Positions 8,642 through 16,980 of a stretch of 52,799 nt of DNA are shown here, piece after piece. The position numbers were made by a program, and so were the translations under genes. The notes below the pieces were generated by a model that was not told the DNA's origin, did not search any database, and was given only the letters and a program-made list of their open reading frames with translations. The number at the start of each line of letters is the position of its first letter. Positions within the stretch are counted from its first letter, which is position 1. Location: assembly GCF_905120465.1 (NCBI RefSeq), contig NZ_CAJHOF010000014.1, forward strand, positions 1-52,799. Direction: 5' to 3'. The stretch is from Campylobacter majalis (lineage in GTDB: Bacteria; Campylobacterota; Campylobacteria; Campylobacterales; Campylobacteraceae).

Positions 8642-8839
8642 TTACTTTTCAGTCCTTTTCTCATTTAGTTTTTCTTTTTGATTTGTTACGAAAAATATAA
8701 TCAATATACCAAACAAACACAAAATCATAAAAACCCATGTTATTATTTGCGTATCTTTTTCAGATATATAAATAGCAGTAACTATACTAGATAAACAACT
8801 CGTAAAAAACGATAATACATATTTTTCATACTTATCCAT
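8642..8839 (-). CDS. small two-helix membrane protein
   Basis: A 65-residue product with two hydrophobic segments (about 8-26 and 33-51) and a charged tail NQKEKLNEKRTEK, so a small inner-membrane protein with both ends probably in the cytoplasm. The ATG is preceded by a strong AAAGGAGAG site, which supports real translation. It lies upstream of, and in the same direction as, the dead Sel1 gene. A run of nine G (minus strand; 8878-8886) sits about 40 bases before the start codon. No family recognised. Confidence 0.6.
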   Translation of the reverse strand: MDKYEKYVLSFFTSCLSSIVTAIYISEKDTQIITWVFMILCLFGILIIFFVTNQKEKLNEKRTEK

Positions 8840-8877
8840 ACGCTCTCCTTTATAAAATTTATAGTCTATATTTTACT

Positions 8878-8886
8878 CCCCCCCCC
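8878..8886 (-). repeat. homopolymer tract G9 (minus strand), upstream of a membrane protein gene
   Basis: Nine consecutive C on the plus strand. Long G tracts are rare in such AT-rich DNA and in Campylobacter are typical slipped-strand (phase variation) sites. Here it is not inside a reading frame but 39-47 bases before the start of the membrane protein gene, with a TATAAA-like box between, so length change could alter promoter spacing. Confidence 0.7.
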
Positions 8887-9150
8887 ACTTAAAAATCACT
8901 AAATTTTTGTTTTTATTTTGTTTATGATTTGAGCTAAAAATTTGCGAAATTTATATTTAAATTTAGCCGCTTTCTATCATTTACAAAATAAATTAATAGC
9001 AAAAACCACTAGGTTGATAGCTAGAAGAGAGATAACTTTTAGTTTGTGTAACGTCAATCACACCAAAGTGATGTGTAATGCGATAAGACTGAGCGAAATT
9101 TTAATCTTAAAGTGATATTAAAATTAAGATTTAATTTAACAAAAAAATTT
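8887..9150. other. intergenic stretch with no recognised gene
   Basis: AT-rich sequence between the G tract and the racemase pseudogene. I see no open frame with a ribosome site. A short repeat around 9054-9084 (CACACC..GTGATGTG) and an imperfect TTAATCTTAA/TTAAGATTTAA pair near 9100-9133 are the only structure. Confidence 0.4.
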
Positions 9151-9808
9151 ATACAAAATCGGACTTATAGGCGTAATGAGTTATGAATAAACCGTAAAAT
9201 AAATGAACAATTAGGTGGGCTAAATAGTGCAGAAATTTTACTAAGTAGCGTGAATTTCGAAGAAATAGAGATATGTCAGTGAAAATAAATGGGATAGAGC
9301 TGGTAAATTTTTAGCTCATCATGTAAGGATTTTAGAGTTTGCTGGGACTAATTTTGTACTGATTTACACCAACACTATGCATAAGGTCTATGAAAATGTG
9401 AGCCAAGCTGTAAAAATCCAAATAATTCACATAGCTCGCTACACTAAAAGCATTACAAGCATAAGACGTCGATAAAGTCGGTCTTCTTGGCACAATACAA
9501 TGAAAGGCGTTTTATAAAGATAGACTTACGCAAAACGGCATACAAGTTATTTTGCCAAATAAAAGCGAGATGAAATTTGTAAATGACATAATCTTTAATG
9601 AACTTTGTTTGGGCAAAATTTCAGCTACTTCGCGTGAAAATTTTTACAAATAATCTCAAATTTAAGCAAAAATGGTGCGAAGGGTGTGATATTAGGTTGC
9701 ACTAAAATAAGGCTTGTGATAACACAAAACGACACTGACATAAAGCTTTTTGACACAACGATGATACATATAGACGAAGCGGTTAATTTGGCTTTGCTAT
9801 CGGACTAA
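9151..9808 (+). pseudogene. decayed second copy of the Asp/Glu racemase gene
   Basis: Parallel to 7089-7775 over its whole length: KIGLIGVMSYE then a stop, GGLNSAEILLSSVNFEEIE, a TNTMHKVYE piece, a GCTKIRLVI piece and the end EAVNLALLSD. The start codon is lost and there are many stops and frameshifts; the second cysteine region survives as GCTKI. The lesions are spread along the gene, so this is true decay and not a single sequencing error. Confidence 0.88.
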
Positions 9809-9902
9809 AATCATTTGCTTTATTCCTTAAAAATACGATGAATTTTACTTAGTTTTAGCCACTTTTTGCTATCATTGACTAAATTTAAGACGAAAGATAA
9901 AA

Positions 9903-10580
9903 ATGAAAAGATTGATAGTGTGTGCTGGAGAGAGTGAGAGTTTTGATTTTGCTGTGCCAATCGGCATAGGGCTAGTGCAAAGTGGCATAAATCTGAGTGA
10001 AATTTTAACTAAACTCGCCCTTTTTGATGAGCTAAAAAGCTTTAAAAATAGTGATGAAAACTTAGCAAAAATAATACAAAGAGAGTGCGAAGCTGATACA
10101 AATATGGCTAAAATTTTAGCTGATTTTACCCCTAAAAACACAAAAAGTGAGCGAAATTTCTTGCCTAGTGAGATCATTTTCGTTGGCTCTGCTGGGCTGT
10201 ATCAAAAGGGCGAGTTGTTTGAAATTTTTGAGAGCAAAAATGCTGCAAATATTGAAATTTCGCTACTTGACGATAAATCTTATGTGCCTGTTCCGCAAGA
10301 TATTTTTAATGATGTTTCACAAGAAACATTCATAAACTCGTCAAATTTCATAACCAAAAACAAAGAGAGTGCCAAAAAGCTTTTTGAACTTGGTGCATAT
10401 GCGGAAAATATGGAGTTTTTCGCTGTTCTTGCCACTGCACAGAAATTTGGTATAGATGCAAAAGGGATTTTTGTAGCGACAAATTTCTGTGACACAAACG
10501 CACATACCGAATTTGTGAAAAATCACGCCCTTGCAAAAGATATGCTACATAACTATCTTGAAGAGAAGGGCTTGATATGA
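9903..10580 (+). CDS. nucleoside phosphorylase-I superfamily protein
   Basis: A 225-residue protein with faint but recognisable features of the PNP/MTAN/futalosine hydrolase fold: [10 protein letters not shown] near residues 91-100 (the phosphate/ribose loop GSAG) and [16 protein letters not shown] near 169-184, where the Met-Glu pair would contact the ribose. The N-terminal third is divergent. It occupies the place of C. jejuni Cj1712, directly upstream of rlmN, and overlaps rlmN by four bases (ATGA), so the two are co-translated. Substrate not predictable. Confidence 0.75.
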   Translation: MKRLIVCAGESESFDFAVPIGIGLVQSGINLSEILTKLALFDELKSFKNSDENLAKIIQRECEADTNMAKILADFTPKNTKSERNFLPSEIIFVGSAGLYQKGELFEIFESKNAANIEISLLDDKSYVPVPQDIFNDVSQETFINSSNFITKNKESAKKLFELGAYAENMEFFAVLATAQKFGIDAKGIFVATNFCDTNAHTEFVKNHALAKDMLHNYLEEKGLI

Positions 10581-11917
10581 AAAATATACTTGATCTTACT
10601 TTAAATGAGTTAGAAACGCTTGTAACGCCTAAATTTCGTGCAAAGCAAATTTATGAGTGGATATATAAAAAATACGCCGATAGCTTTGATGAGATGACAA
10701 ATTTACCAAAAGAGTTGCGTGAAAATTTAAAAGAAAATTTCCACTTCGAGCCACTAAAATGTGTGCGAAGCGAAACTAGCCTAGATAAAAGCATAAAATA
10801 TCTTTTCGAAGCGACCGATGGCTCACGCATAGAAAGTGTCCTGCTACCGATGAAAGAGGAGCTAACACACGAAGACGGCGGTATCAAACGCCACGCTCGT
10901 TACACTATATGCGTTAGCTCGCAGGTTGGCTGTCGCATGGGCTGTAGTTTTTGTCTGACGGCAAAGGGCGGACTTACGCGAAATCTAACTCCAGGCGAGA
11001 TAGTAGGTCAAATTTTATGGATAAAAAAAGCAAACAACATACCATACGAACGCCGTATAAACATCGTCTATATGGGTATGGGTGAGCCACTTGACAACTT
11101 AGCAAATGTCGCAACAGCGATTAAAATTTTAAAAGAAAATGACGGGCTTGCTATCGCTGCGCGTCGCCAAACTATCTCTACAAGCGGTCTAGCCACGCAG
11201 ATAAAAAAACTTGGAGAGCTAAACCTAGGTGTGCTTCTTGCCATCTCACTACATGCCACAACCGATGAACTACGCACAAAGCTAATGCCTGTGAATAAGG
11301 CGTATAACATCGAAGCCGTGATGCAAGCTGTGCGTGAGTTTCCAGTGGATATGCGTAAGCGAGTGCTGTTTGAGTATCTAGTCATAAAGGGGCTAAATGA
11401 CAGCATAAGAGACGCCAAAACGCTTGTGAAGCTACTGCACGGTATCAAAGCTAAGGTAAATCTCATCTACTTTAACCCGCACGAAGGCAGTCCATACGCT
11501 CGTCCAGATACCCAAACGATGATAAAATTTCAAGACTATATGTCCGCTCATGGCGTTAGTTGCACAATCCGCCAAAGCAAAGGACTTGACATATCGGCGG
11601 CTTGCGGTCAGCTAAAAGAGCGAAGCAAGGAGCAGATAAACCCAAACGCTGTTAGTGCAAATCAAGCTAACATTAGTAAAAATGTTAGTAAAATTTCATC
11701 ACAAAAAACTGCTAACAAAACAAGCCAAAAACAAAACTCACAAAAAGATAACTCCGTTAGTAAAAACTCAGCTAAAACATCTAAATTAACGCCAAACATT
11801 ACTGCTAACAAAAAGTCTAACAAAGTCACTAGTGTTAGTAGTTTAAAAACAGCAAAAGATAAAATATCAAACAAAGCTAACACTAACAAAAGCGTAAGCA
11901 AAAGGAGCAAGGCGTGA
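10577..11917 (+). CDS. rlmN: 23S rRNA/tRNA adenine-C2 methyltransferase RlmN, with a low-complexity tail
   Basis: Radical-SAM enzyme methylating A2503 of 23S rRNA and A37 of some tRNAs. It carries the cluster motif CRMGCSFC near residues 119-126, GMGEPLDN and the late cysteine in SAACGQL, about residue 340. The conserved enzyme ends near residue 350; the remaining ~95 residues are a Lys/Ser/Asn/Thr-rich tail with recurrent NVSK, SANK and SVSK-type words, encoded by DNA full of GTTAGT and GCTAAC. The tail is not part of the family. The gene overlaps its neighbours by four bases on both sides. Confidence 0.95.
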   Translation: MKNILDLTLNELETLVTPKFRAKQIYEWIYKKYADSFDEMTNLPKELRENLKENFHFEPLKCVRSETSLDKSIKYLFEATDGSRIESVLLPMKEELTHEDGGIKRHARYTICVSSQVGCRMGCSFCLTAKGGLTRNLTPGEIVGQILWIKKANNIPYERRINIVYMGMGEPLDNLANVATAIKILKENDGLAIAARRQTISTSGLATQIKKLGELNLGVLLAISLHATTDELRTKLMPVNKAYNIEAVMQAVREFPVDMRKRVLFEYLVIKGLNDSIRDAKTLVKLLHGIKAKVNLIYFNPHEGSPYARPDTQTMIKFQDYMSAHGVSCTIRQSKGLDISAACGQLKERSKEQINPNAVSANQANISKNVSKISSQKTANKTSQKQNSQKDNSVSKNSAKTSKLTPNITANKKSNKVTSVSSLKTAKDKISNKANTNKSVSKRSKA

Positions 11918-12015
11918 GCGTTTTAGATATAGCACAGGTTGCGTTTTTAGCAGTTGTGGCGTTAGTAGGAGTTGGCTTTATAATAAAAGTCGTGCGAGAT
12001 GAGAAAAAAGTTTAG
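11914..12015 (+). CDS. 33-residue membrane protein after rlmN (Cj1714-like)
   Basis: GTG start at 11914 overlapping the rlmN stop (GTGA), with an AAAGGAG ribosome site eight bases upstream. The product [20 protein letters not shown] continues [13 protein letters not shown]: one membrane helix with a positively charged C-terminus. C. jejuni has a comparably tiny gene in the same position. Function unknown; translational coupling and the good ribosome site make it real. Confidence 0.75.
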   Translation: MSVLDIAQVAFLAVVALVGVGFIIKVVRDEKKV

Positions 12016-12050
12016 CTACGCAAATTTAATCCTTATGAGTTAAACACAAT

Positions 12051-12080
12051 TTTGTAGCCATAAAATAAAATGGCTACAAA
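12051..12080. terminator. strong hairpin between convergent genes
   Basis: Eleven-base perfect arms (TTTGTAGCCAT / ATGGCTACAAA) around an eight-base loop. It lies between the end of the rlmN operon and the convergent channel gene. The flanks are only moderately T-rich. Confidence 0.55.
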
Positions 12081-12237
12081 CCAAATCTACTAACATTTTC
12101 ATGAACCATAAAATTATTTTACCAAACAAAAATACCAACAAAACCGATACAAATGAACTAAATTTATAATAGTGTCAAAAAACTACACCAAACAATAACC
12201 AGTAACAAGATACATCATGATGGTGTTTTACACAAAA

Positions 12238-12930
12238 CTAAACGTTACTTTTTTGTTTTATCTCATCTAAACTATTTACAATAACAGCCACAATTAAATT
12301 TAACACAACAAAAGAAACTATAAAAATATAGCTAACAAACAATATCCATGCATATGGATAAAGCTTCATTATAGGTCTAACAACGCTCTCAGACCAACTT
12401 TCAAAAGTCATAATTTGAAAAAGTGTAAAAAAACTACTGCCTAAATCCCCAAAATACTCTGGAAACTCAGCTCCAAATAAATTTACGCACAATAATGCAT
12501 ACACGTAATAAAATACCATCAATACAATAATAACCGAAAACATAGCTGGTATAGTGTGTAAAATAGCACTGGTAACAAGTCGCATAGAAGTAAAATGAGA
12601 AAAGATTTGCAAGAGCCGTAAAACACGAAAACTTCGCAGTATTATATAACTTATAGAAAAAATACTAACACCAATAACAATTAAATCAAAAATATTCCAA
12701 CCACGCTCTACTTTATCTGTAAAAAACTCAAGTCTATAAACATACAAACGTATAAAAATTTCAATCGTAAAAATAGTTAAACAAACATTATCTATCATGG
12801 CAAATAAAAACTCATATTTTCCAAGACTAGGTATGGTTTCAAGCCCAAAAACAACAGCATTTAGCATAATTACAGCAAAAATAAAGCTATTCCATAAATT
12901 TGATGATACGATTGTTTTAATATTTTGCAT
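12238..12930 (-). CDS. NavAb/NaChBac-type bacterial voltage-gated sodium channel
   Basis: A 230-residue single-domain six-helix channel subunit that should form a homotetramer. The S4 helix carries arginines 99, 102 and 105 at three-residue spacing, with Gln108 where a fourth charge usually sits. The selectivity filter reads TFESWS (175-180), close to the TLESWS of Arcobacter butzleri NavAb, so sodium selectivity is likely. The following stretch RPIMKLYPYAWILF and the S6 helix (about 200-220) match NavAb well; the C-terminal tail is very short, lacking a long coiled coil. A GAGGT ribosome site precedes ATG. It begins 11 bases after the nuclease-like gene, so both form an operon. Confidence 0.9.
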   Translation of the reverse strand: MQNIKTIVSSNLWNSFIFAVIMLNAVVFGLETIPSLGKYEFLFAMIDNVCLTIFTIEIFIRLYVYRLEFFTDKVERGWNIFDLIVIGVSIFSISYIILRSFRVLRLLQIFSHFTSMRLVTSAILHTIPAMFSVIIVLMVFYYVYALLCVNLFGAEFPEYFGDLGSSFFTLFQIMTFESWSESVVRPIMKLYPYAWILFVSYIFIVSFVVLNLIVAVIVNSLDEIKQKSNV

Positions 12931-12941
12931 ATAACCTCATT

Positions 12942-13535
12942 TTAATATTTATTTTTAATATTTTTATTTCCCAAAACAATAGCAAAAAGCATAATATATG
13001 GTATATTTTCTCCTTCAAAAGGTAAAATTTTATCGCCATATATACACTCACGCATATCAAGCGTAGCACACAATACACTAGAATTTCTCCGACCATCGAG
13101 CCAAGTAGCAATATTATCCAATAATTTTTTAGGCAAATTTGTATTATCAGTTTTTAATTTATCCAGTGATTTTTTGGATTTTTTGACCCATATGGGACAG
13201 ATTACAAAAAGAATTTTAAAGTCATAGCTAAAACGAATGCTTTTTGTTTTTTGCATATCATAAAGTTGTAAAAAGCCATTAGATATAATATTTAAAGTGT
13301 TATTGCGTAAATTTTTATCATATTCTAAATCGATGCGTTTAACTTCCATGGCAATACTAAGATTTTCATTAAAAGCGACAAAATCGATAAATCTTTGATT
13401 AAATTTACAGTCTGATTTATATGCAAACTCACTAATCACGCAGTCAAATTGCTCGTATAACGCATATGAAATAGCACTATAATTGTATTTTTCACTAGGA
13501 TATATAAGTGGAAAAACTATACTTTCTTCATTCAT
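12942..13535 (-). CDS. unknown protein with PD-(D/E)XK nuclease-like motif
   Basis: A 197-residue protein that I do not recognise as a named family. Residues 49-67 read FIDFVAF, twelve residues later AMEVKR: Asp51, Glu64 and Lys66 have the spacing and hydrophobic strand setting of a PD-(D/E)XK nuclease core. An N-terminal helix-rich part and a C-terminal region with WLDGRR and LCATLDMRE follow. No HTH or membrane helix is seen. The start lacks a clear ribosome site. The sodium channel gene follows closely on the same strand. It could be a restriction-type effector, but the lysine motif alone is weak proof. Confidence 0.6.
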   Translation of the reverse strand: MNEESIVFPLIYPSEKYNYSAISYALYEQFDCVISEFAYKSDCKFNQRFIDFVAFNENLSIAMEVKRIDLEYDKNLRNNTLNIISNGFLQLYDMQKTKSIRFSYDFKILFVICPIWVKKSKKSLDKLKTDNTNLPKKLLDNIATWLDGRRNSSVLCATLDMRECIYGDKILPFEGENIPYIMLFAIVLGNKNIKNKY

Positions 13536-13696
13536 TTTATGAGATATTATGGCGGATTTTAGGTTTATTTTGAAAATTTTTTCAGTAAAAATAGTAAAAA
13601 ATTTCTTAAAACTTCGCCCCTTATTTAATAAATCAGATGCAAATATCTATCATCTAGGATATATTTGGCTCCCCAAAAATCCTCCATAAAGCTCAC

Positions 13697-14026
13697 CTAA
13701 AACAATCTTAATGCAACTTTACCAGCGATTATAGGTAGCGGAGCCCCATTTGCATCATAGGTATTTGATGAGTTAGCACCATTTTTTGGCTTAACCTTAT
13801 CTCCCTGGACTATCCATGTGTTACTTAAGGTTGCTCCATTTTTTGGTTTTAGCTCATTTCTTTCATAAATCCAAGTATTGTTCGAGGTTGCACCATTTTT
13901 TGGCTTTAATGTTTTTCCATCATACACCCAAGTATTACTTGCATTTGCACCATTTTTTGGTTTCAATTCTCTACCATCCCACACCCAGCCGTCACACTCT
14001 CTACCATTCCAATTTATTTTTGGCAT
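13697..14026 (-). CDS. tandem 19-residue repeat protein (LKPKNGA..SNTW)
   Basis: A 109-residue protein built of four full repeats of 19 residues, each of the form x-N-T-W-(V/I)-Y-x-G-x-x-(L/V)-K-P-K-N-G-A-x-x, followed by a divergent fifth (SNTYDANGAPLPIIAGKVAL). The regular W, G, KPKNGA positions imply a small beta-repeat fold, each unit one hairpin. The final PIIAGKVALRLF differs and may cap the fold. There is no signal peptide. An AGGAGCAAGTT site precedes the ATG. It is divergent from the HTH gene at 14194 with palindromes between them. Function unknown. Confidence 0.75.
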   Translation of the reverse strand: MPKINWNGRECDGWVWDGRELKPKNGANASNTWVYDGKTLKPKNGATSNNTWIYERNELKPKNGATLSNTWIVQGDKVKPKNGANSSNTYDANGAPLPIIAGKVALRLF

Positions 14027-14089
14027 AACTTGCTCCTTTAAAAAGTTTTATAAGGAAATATTACATTCTATATCCTTAATAATTAATAA

Positions 14090-14112
14090 ATATAAGTAAT
14101 TATTACTTATAT
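14090..14112. promoter_or_regulatory. perfect palindrome, candidate operator 1
   Basis: Eleven-base arms (ATATAAGTAAT / ATTACTTATAT) around a single T. It lies in the 167-base gap between the repeat-protein gene and the HTH gene and shares the AAGTAA half-site with the second palindrome at 14120-14139. Confidence 0.55.
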
Positions 14113-14119
14113 ATTATAT

Positions 14120-14139
14120 AAGTAAAGAAATATTTACTT
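14120..14139. promoter_or_regulatory. inverted repeat, candidate operator 2
   Basis: Arms AAGTAAA and TTTACTT with a six-base spacer. With the palindrome at 14090-14112 it gives four AAGTAA-type half-sites in 50 bases, about 28 bases centre to centre, which is what a small HTH dimer binding two adjacent sites would need. Confidence 0.5.
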
Positions 14140-14193
14140 TGTTGAGAGTTATAAATTCTTAGTCTAAAATCATACAAAAACAAGGTAAGTAAA

Positions 14194-14397
14194 ATGGTAA
14201 ATTTATCACAACGAGATATGGCTGGAATTTTGAAAATTGATACAAAAACTATCTATAATTGGCGAAAAAATAAACCGGAACTTTATCGTATTGTGATGTT
14301 AGGATTTAAATTTGACGAGCTTTTAAATCAAAATCGTAAAAATCTAGCAGAACTAGAAATAATAGCAGAAGAAAATAAAAATTTTAGGCTAAAATAA
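14194..14397 (+). CDS. small helix-turn-helix protein
   Basis: A 67-residue protein whose N-terminal half (LSQRDMAGILKIDTKTIYNW) is a clear helix-turn-helix: a short helix, a turn, then a recognition helix ending YNWRKNKPELY. The C-terminal half (DELLNQNRKNLAELEIIAEE) is a charged helix that may dimerise. An AAGGTAAGT site precedes the ATG. Being divergent from the repeat-protein gene, it is the obvious candidate to bind the two palindromes and control both genes. Confidence 0.75.
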   Translation: MVNLSQRDMAGILKIDTKTIYNWRKNKPELYRIVMLGFKFDELLNQNRKNLAELEIIAEENKNFRLK

Positions 14398-14400
14398 AAA

Positions 14401-15576
14401 CTACTTTAAATTTTTATAAAAGTCCATTCTCACATCAACCGCACTTTTTATCAGAAATTTTTCGCCTTTAAACTCAAACGAAATTTCATCCGCATGAAGC
14501 AAAAGCCGACTTGCACCAGTGAGTTTTATCCGCTCATCTTCGCTCATCTCGCCGTCTAAAATTCTCACCACATCATCTCGCTCAAGCCCGTAAAGTGGTT
14601 CACCTAAAATGCAATGTTGCACGTGAAACAAATGCAACCTTATCTGATGTTGCCGTCCAGTTAGCGGATAGCACCGAAGCAAACTAGCGTCTGCCCTTTC
14701 ATCATAACACAGCATTTCAAAGACCGTCACGGCACTCTTTCCGCCCTGAGTCACACTGCAAATCCGCATTCTAGTTTTTACATCATCGTAGTTTTTCGCA
14801 AGTCCCATACTTGCATTTACGATAAAAACTTCATTATCAAAATTTATCCTATCGCAGAGTAATGAGCTAAAACTACTTTTTAGAAATTCTCGCTCCGAAT
14901 TTTCATCAAATTTTTCTGCTGATTTTTCGCCCTGCTTTAAAGCTAATTCATCGCCATTTTTAACACACTCAAGCTCATTGGTGTAAATTTTCTCATCATC
15001 ACTTAAAGCCTTAAATTCCATTGCCAAACCTTGCCTTACAAGCTCACTCGCACACACCTTGCCTCGCACCATCGCTAGATAGCTCTTACTCACCGCCCTA
15101 CTCTCAAACAGCCCTTTTAGCTTAATTTGCGAAGCCTTATTTTTTGCCACGACGATAAGTCCGCTAGTTTCTTTATCCAGCCGATGAGCCACGGCAGCCT
15201 CACGCCCAAAAAGCGAGTAAATTTCATCATTTAGCGAATATTCGCAGTGTCTGCCGTTTGGATGACTTAGCACTCCACTTGGCTTGTCAAACACCGCAAA
15301 TTCCGCCGTTTCAAAAATAGGCTTTAACCAGCGTGGCTTGCACTCGTATTCTATCAGTGTTACATCGCCATGCAAGATAGCATTTTTCTCACGCACAACC
15401 TCGCCATTACACGCAAGTCTAGCTCTATCTATGAGGCGTTGTGCCGAGCGCATATCATATCCCAAATCTAGCAAAATTTCATACGCTTTTTTGCCGTTCG
15501 CGATGGCTATTTTTTTATTTATATAGGGCAAATTTTTCCTTTTATTTGTAGATTTTAACCAGCTTTTCAGAGCCAT
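14401..15576 (-). CDS. RluA/RluD-family pseudouridine synthase
   Basis: Isomerises uridines in RNA. The 391-residue protein has an S4-like N-terminal part (about 30-80), the catalytic HRLDKETSGLIVVAKN motif near 131-146 (Asp nucleophile) and the late PLTGRQHQIRLHLFH motif. An acidic, poorly conserved insertion (about 185-250) makes it longer than the ~300 of most family members. C. jejuni has the corresponding gene divergent from purB, as here. Its exact RNA target is not deducible. Confidence 0.92.
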   Translation of the reverse strand: MALKSWLKSTNKRKNLPYINKKIAIANGKKAYEILLDLGYDMRSAQRLIDRARLACNGEVVREKNAILHGDVTLIEYECKPRWLKPIFETAEFAVFDKPSGVLSHPNGRHCEYSLNDEIYSLFGREAAVAHRLDKETSGLIVVAKNKASQIKLKGLFESRAVSKSYLAMVRGKVCASELVRQGLAMEFKALSDDEKIYTNELECVKNGDELALKQGEKSAEKFDENSEREFLKSSFSSLLCDRINFDNEVFIVNASMGLAKNYDDVKTRMRICSVTQGGKSAVTVFEMLCYDERADASLLRCYPLTGRQHQIRLHLFHVQHCILGEPLYGLERDDVVRILDGEMSEDERIKLTGASRLLLHADEISFEFKGEKFLIKSAVDVRMDFYKNLK

Positions 15577-15581
15577 TTTTA

Positions 15582-15587
15582 TATAAT
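15582..15587 (+). promoter_or_regulatory. purB -10 box
   Basis: TATAAT lies 44 bases before the purB start, overlapping the region just upstream of the divergent pseudouridine synthase gene. The purB ATG has an AAAGGGC ribosome site. This promoter probably also serves the two downstream Kiwa-like genes. Confidence 0.5.
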
Positions 15588-15630
15588 CAAGGCTTCAAAA
15601 TTATACAAAATTTCAAATAAAGGGCATATT

Positions 15631-16977
15631 ATGGTAGAGCGCTACTCTCGTGAGATAATGGCAAAAAATTGGAGCATACAGGCAAAATACGACGCATGGT
15701 TAAAGGTCGAAAAGGCAGCTGTAAAAGCATGGAATAAACTAGGCTTTATCAGCGATGAAGACTGCGAGAAAATTTGCAAAAATGCTAAATTTGATGTCGC
15801 CAGAATCGATGAGATCGAAAAGACAACAAAGCATGATGTAATCGCATTTTTAACAAGTGTGAGCGAAAGCCTTGGCGAGGAGAGTAGATTTGTACATTAC
15901 GGTATGACTTCAAGCGATTGTATCGACACCGCTGTAGCACTTCAAATTCGCGATAGTATCGAGATAATCGAAGCTGACATAGACGAGCTGCTTGACGCAC
16001 TAAAACTTCGTGCGATGGAGCATAAAAACACGCTTATGGTCGGTCGCAGCCACGGAATTCACGGCGAACCGATAACATTTGGTCTAGTTGTGGCGATATG
16101 GCACGATGAGATCAAACGTGCAAAAGAACTCATCTCACACGCAAAAAAAGTCATAAGTGTAGGCATGATAAGCGGAGCGATGGGAAATTTCGCTCATGCA
16201 CCGCTCGAGCTTGAAGAGCTTGCTTGTGCGGAGCTAGGGCTTGGCGTAGCTCCAGCGTCAAATCAAGTCATACAACGCGACCGCTACGCACAGGTGATGA
16301 ACGCTATAGCGATACTTGCGTCAAGCTGTGAAAAGATCGCGGTTGCCATTCGCCACTATCAACGCACTGAAGTTTATGAGTGCGAAGAGTATTTTAGCCC
16401 AGGACAAAAAGGCAGCTCAGCGATGCCACACAAACGAAATCCAGTGCTTAGCGAAAATATCACAGGACTTTGCAGAATGCTACGCTCATACGCCACTCCA
16501 GCGATGGAAAATGTCGCTCTGTGGCATGAGCGAGACATCAGCCACAGCTCGGTTGAAAGATTTATCCTGCCAGATGCCTTTGTGACGGCGGATTTTATGC
16601 TCGCACGCCTTACAAATTTAGTTAAAAACCTAGTCGTTTATCCAGAAAATATGATGAAAAATTTAAATCTAACTGGTGGTCTCGTGTTCTCTCAGCGTGT
16701 GCTTTTACAGCTTCCGATGCGTGGTATATCAAGGGAAGACGCATATAAGATCGTGCAAAGAAACGCGATGAAAGTCTGGGCGGACTTGCAAAGTGGGAAA
16801 CCAGCACTTAATGCAAATGGCGAGAGCTTGTTCTTGCAAAATTTACTAGCCGATGAAGATCTATCAAAATCACTCTCGGCAGACGAGATAAAAGAGTGCT
16901 TTGACTATGCTTACTACACGAAAAACGTGGATAGAATTTTTGAAAGGGTGTTTGGGGGAGTAATAACTAAAGAATAA
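15631..16977 (+). CDS. purB: adenylosuccinate lyase
   Basis: Catalyses two fumarate-releasing steps in purine synthesis, on SAICAR and on adenylosuccinate. The 448-residue protein carries the superfamily signature GSSAMPHKRNP near 269-279 with the catalytic serine loop, MTSSDCIDTA near 92-101 and GRSHGIHGEP with the catalytic histidine near 144-153. Length is normal. In C. jejuni nrdA follows directly; here four extra gene positions lie between. The next gene starts three bases after the stop. Confidence 0.97.
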   Translation: MVERYSREIMAKNWSIQAKYDAWLKVEKAAVKAWNKLGFISDEDCEKICKNAKFDVARIDEIEKTTKHDVIAFLTSVSESLGEESRFVHYGMTSSDCIDTAVALQIRDSIEIIEADIDELLDALKLRAMEHKNTLMVGRSHGIHGEPITFGLVVAIWHDEIKRAKELISHAKKVISVGMISGAMGNFAHAPLELEELACAELGLGVAPASNQVIQRDRYAQVMNAIAILASSCEKIAVAIRHYQRTEVYECEEYFSPGQKGSSAMPHKRNPVLSENITGLCRMLRSYATPAMENVALWHERDISHSSVERFILPDAFVTADFMLARLTNLVKNLVVYPENMMKNLNLTGGLVFSQRVLLQLPMRGISREDAYKIVQRNAMKVWADLQSGKPALNANGESLFLQNLLADEDLSKSLSADEIKECFDYAYYTKNVDRIFERVFGGVITKE

Positions 16978-16980
16978 AAA

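Noticed and set aside
8030-9150. A mobile element between the duplicated hisF tail and racemase copy
   Set aside because: No transposase, terminal inverted repeats or target duplication could be seen.
9151-9808. Racemase copy as a sequencing error in an intact gene
   Set aside because: Start codon lost and many separate stops and frameshifts along the length, so it is a real pseudogene.
13760-13990. Regular 57-base repeats, at first sight CRISPR-like
   Set aside because: The repeats are a continuous coding series of 19-residue units with no unrelated spacers, and no cas genes are present.
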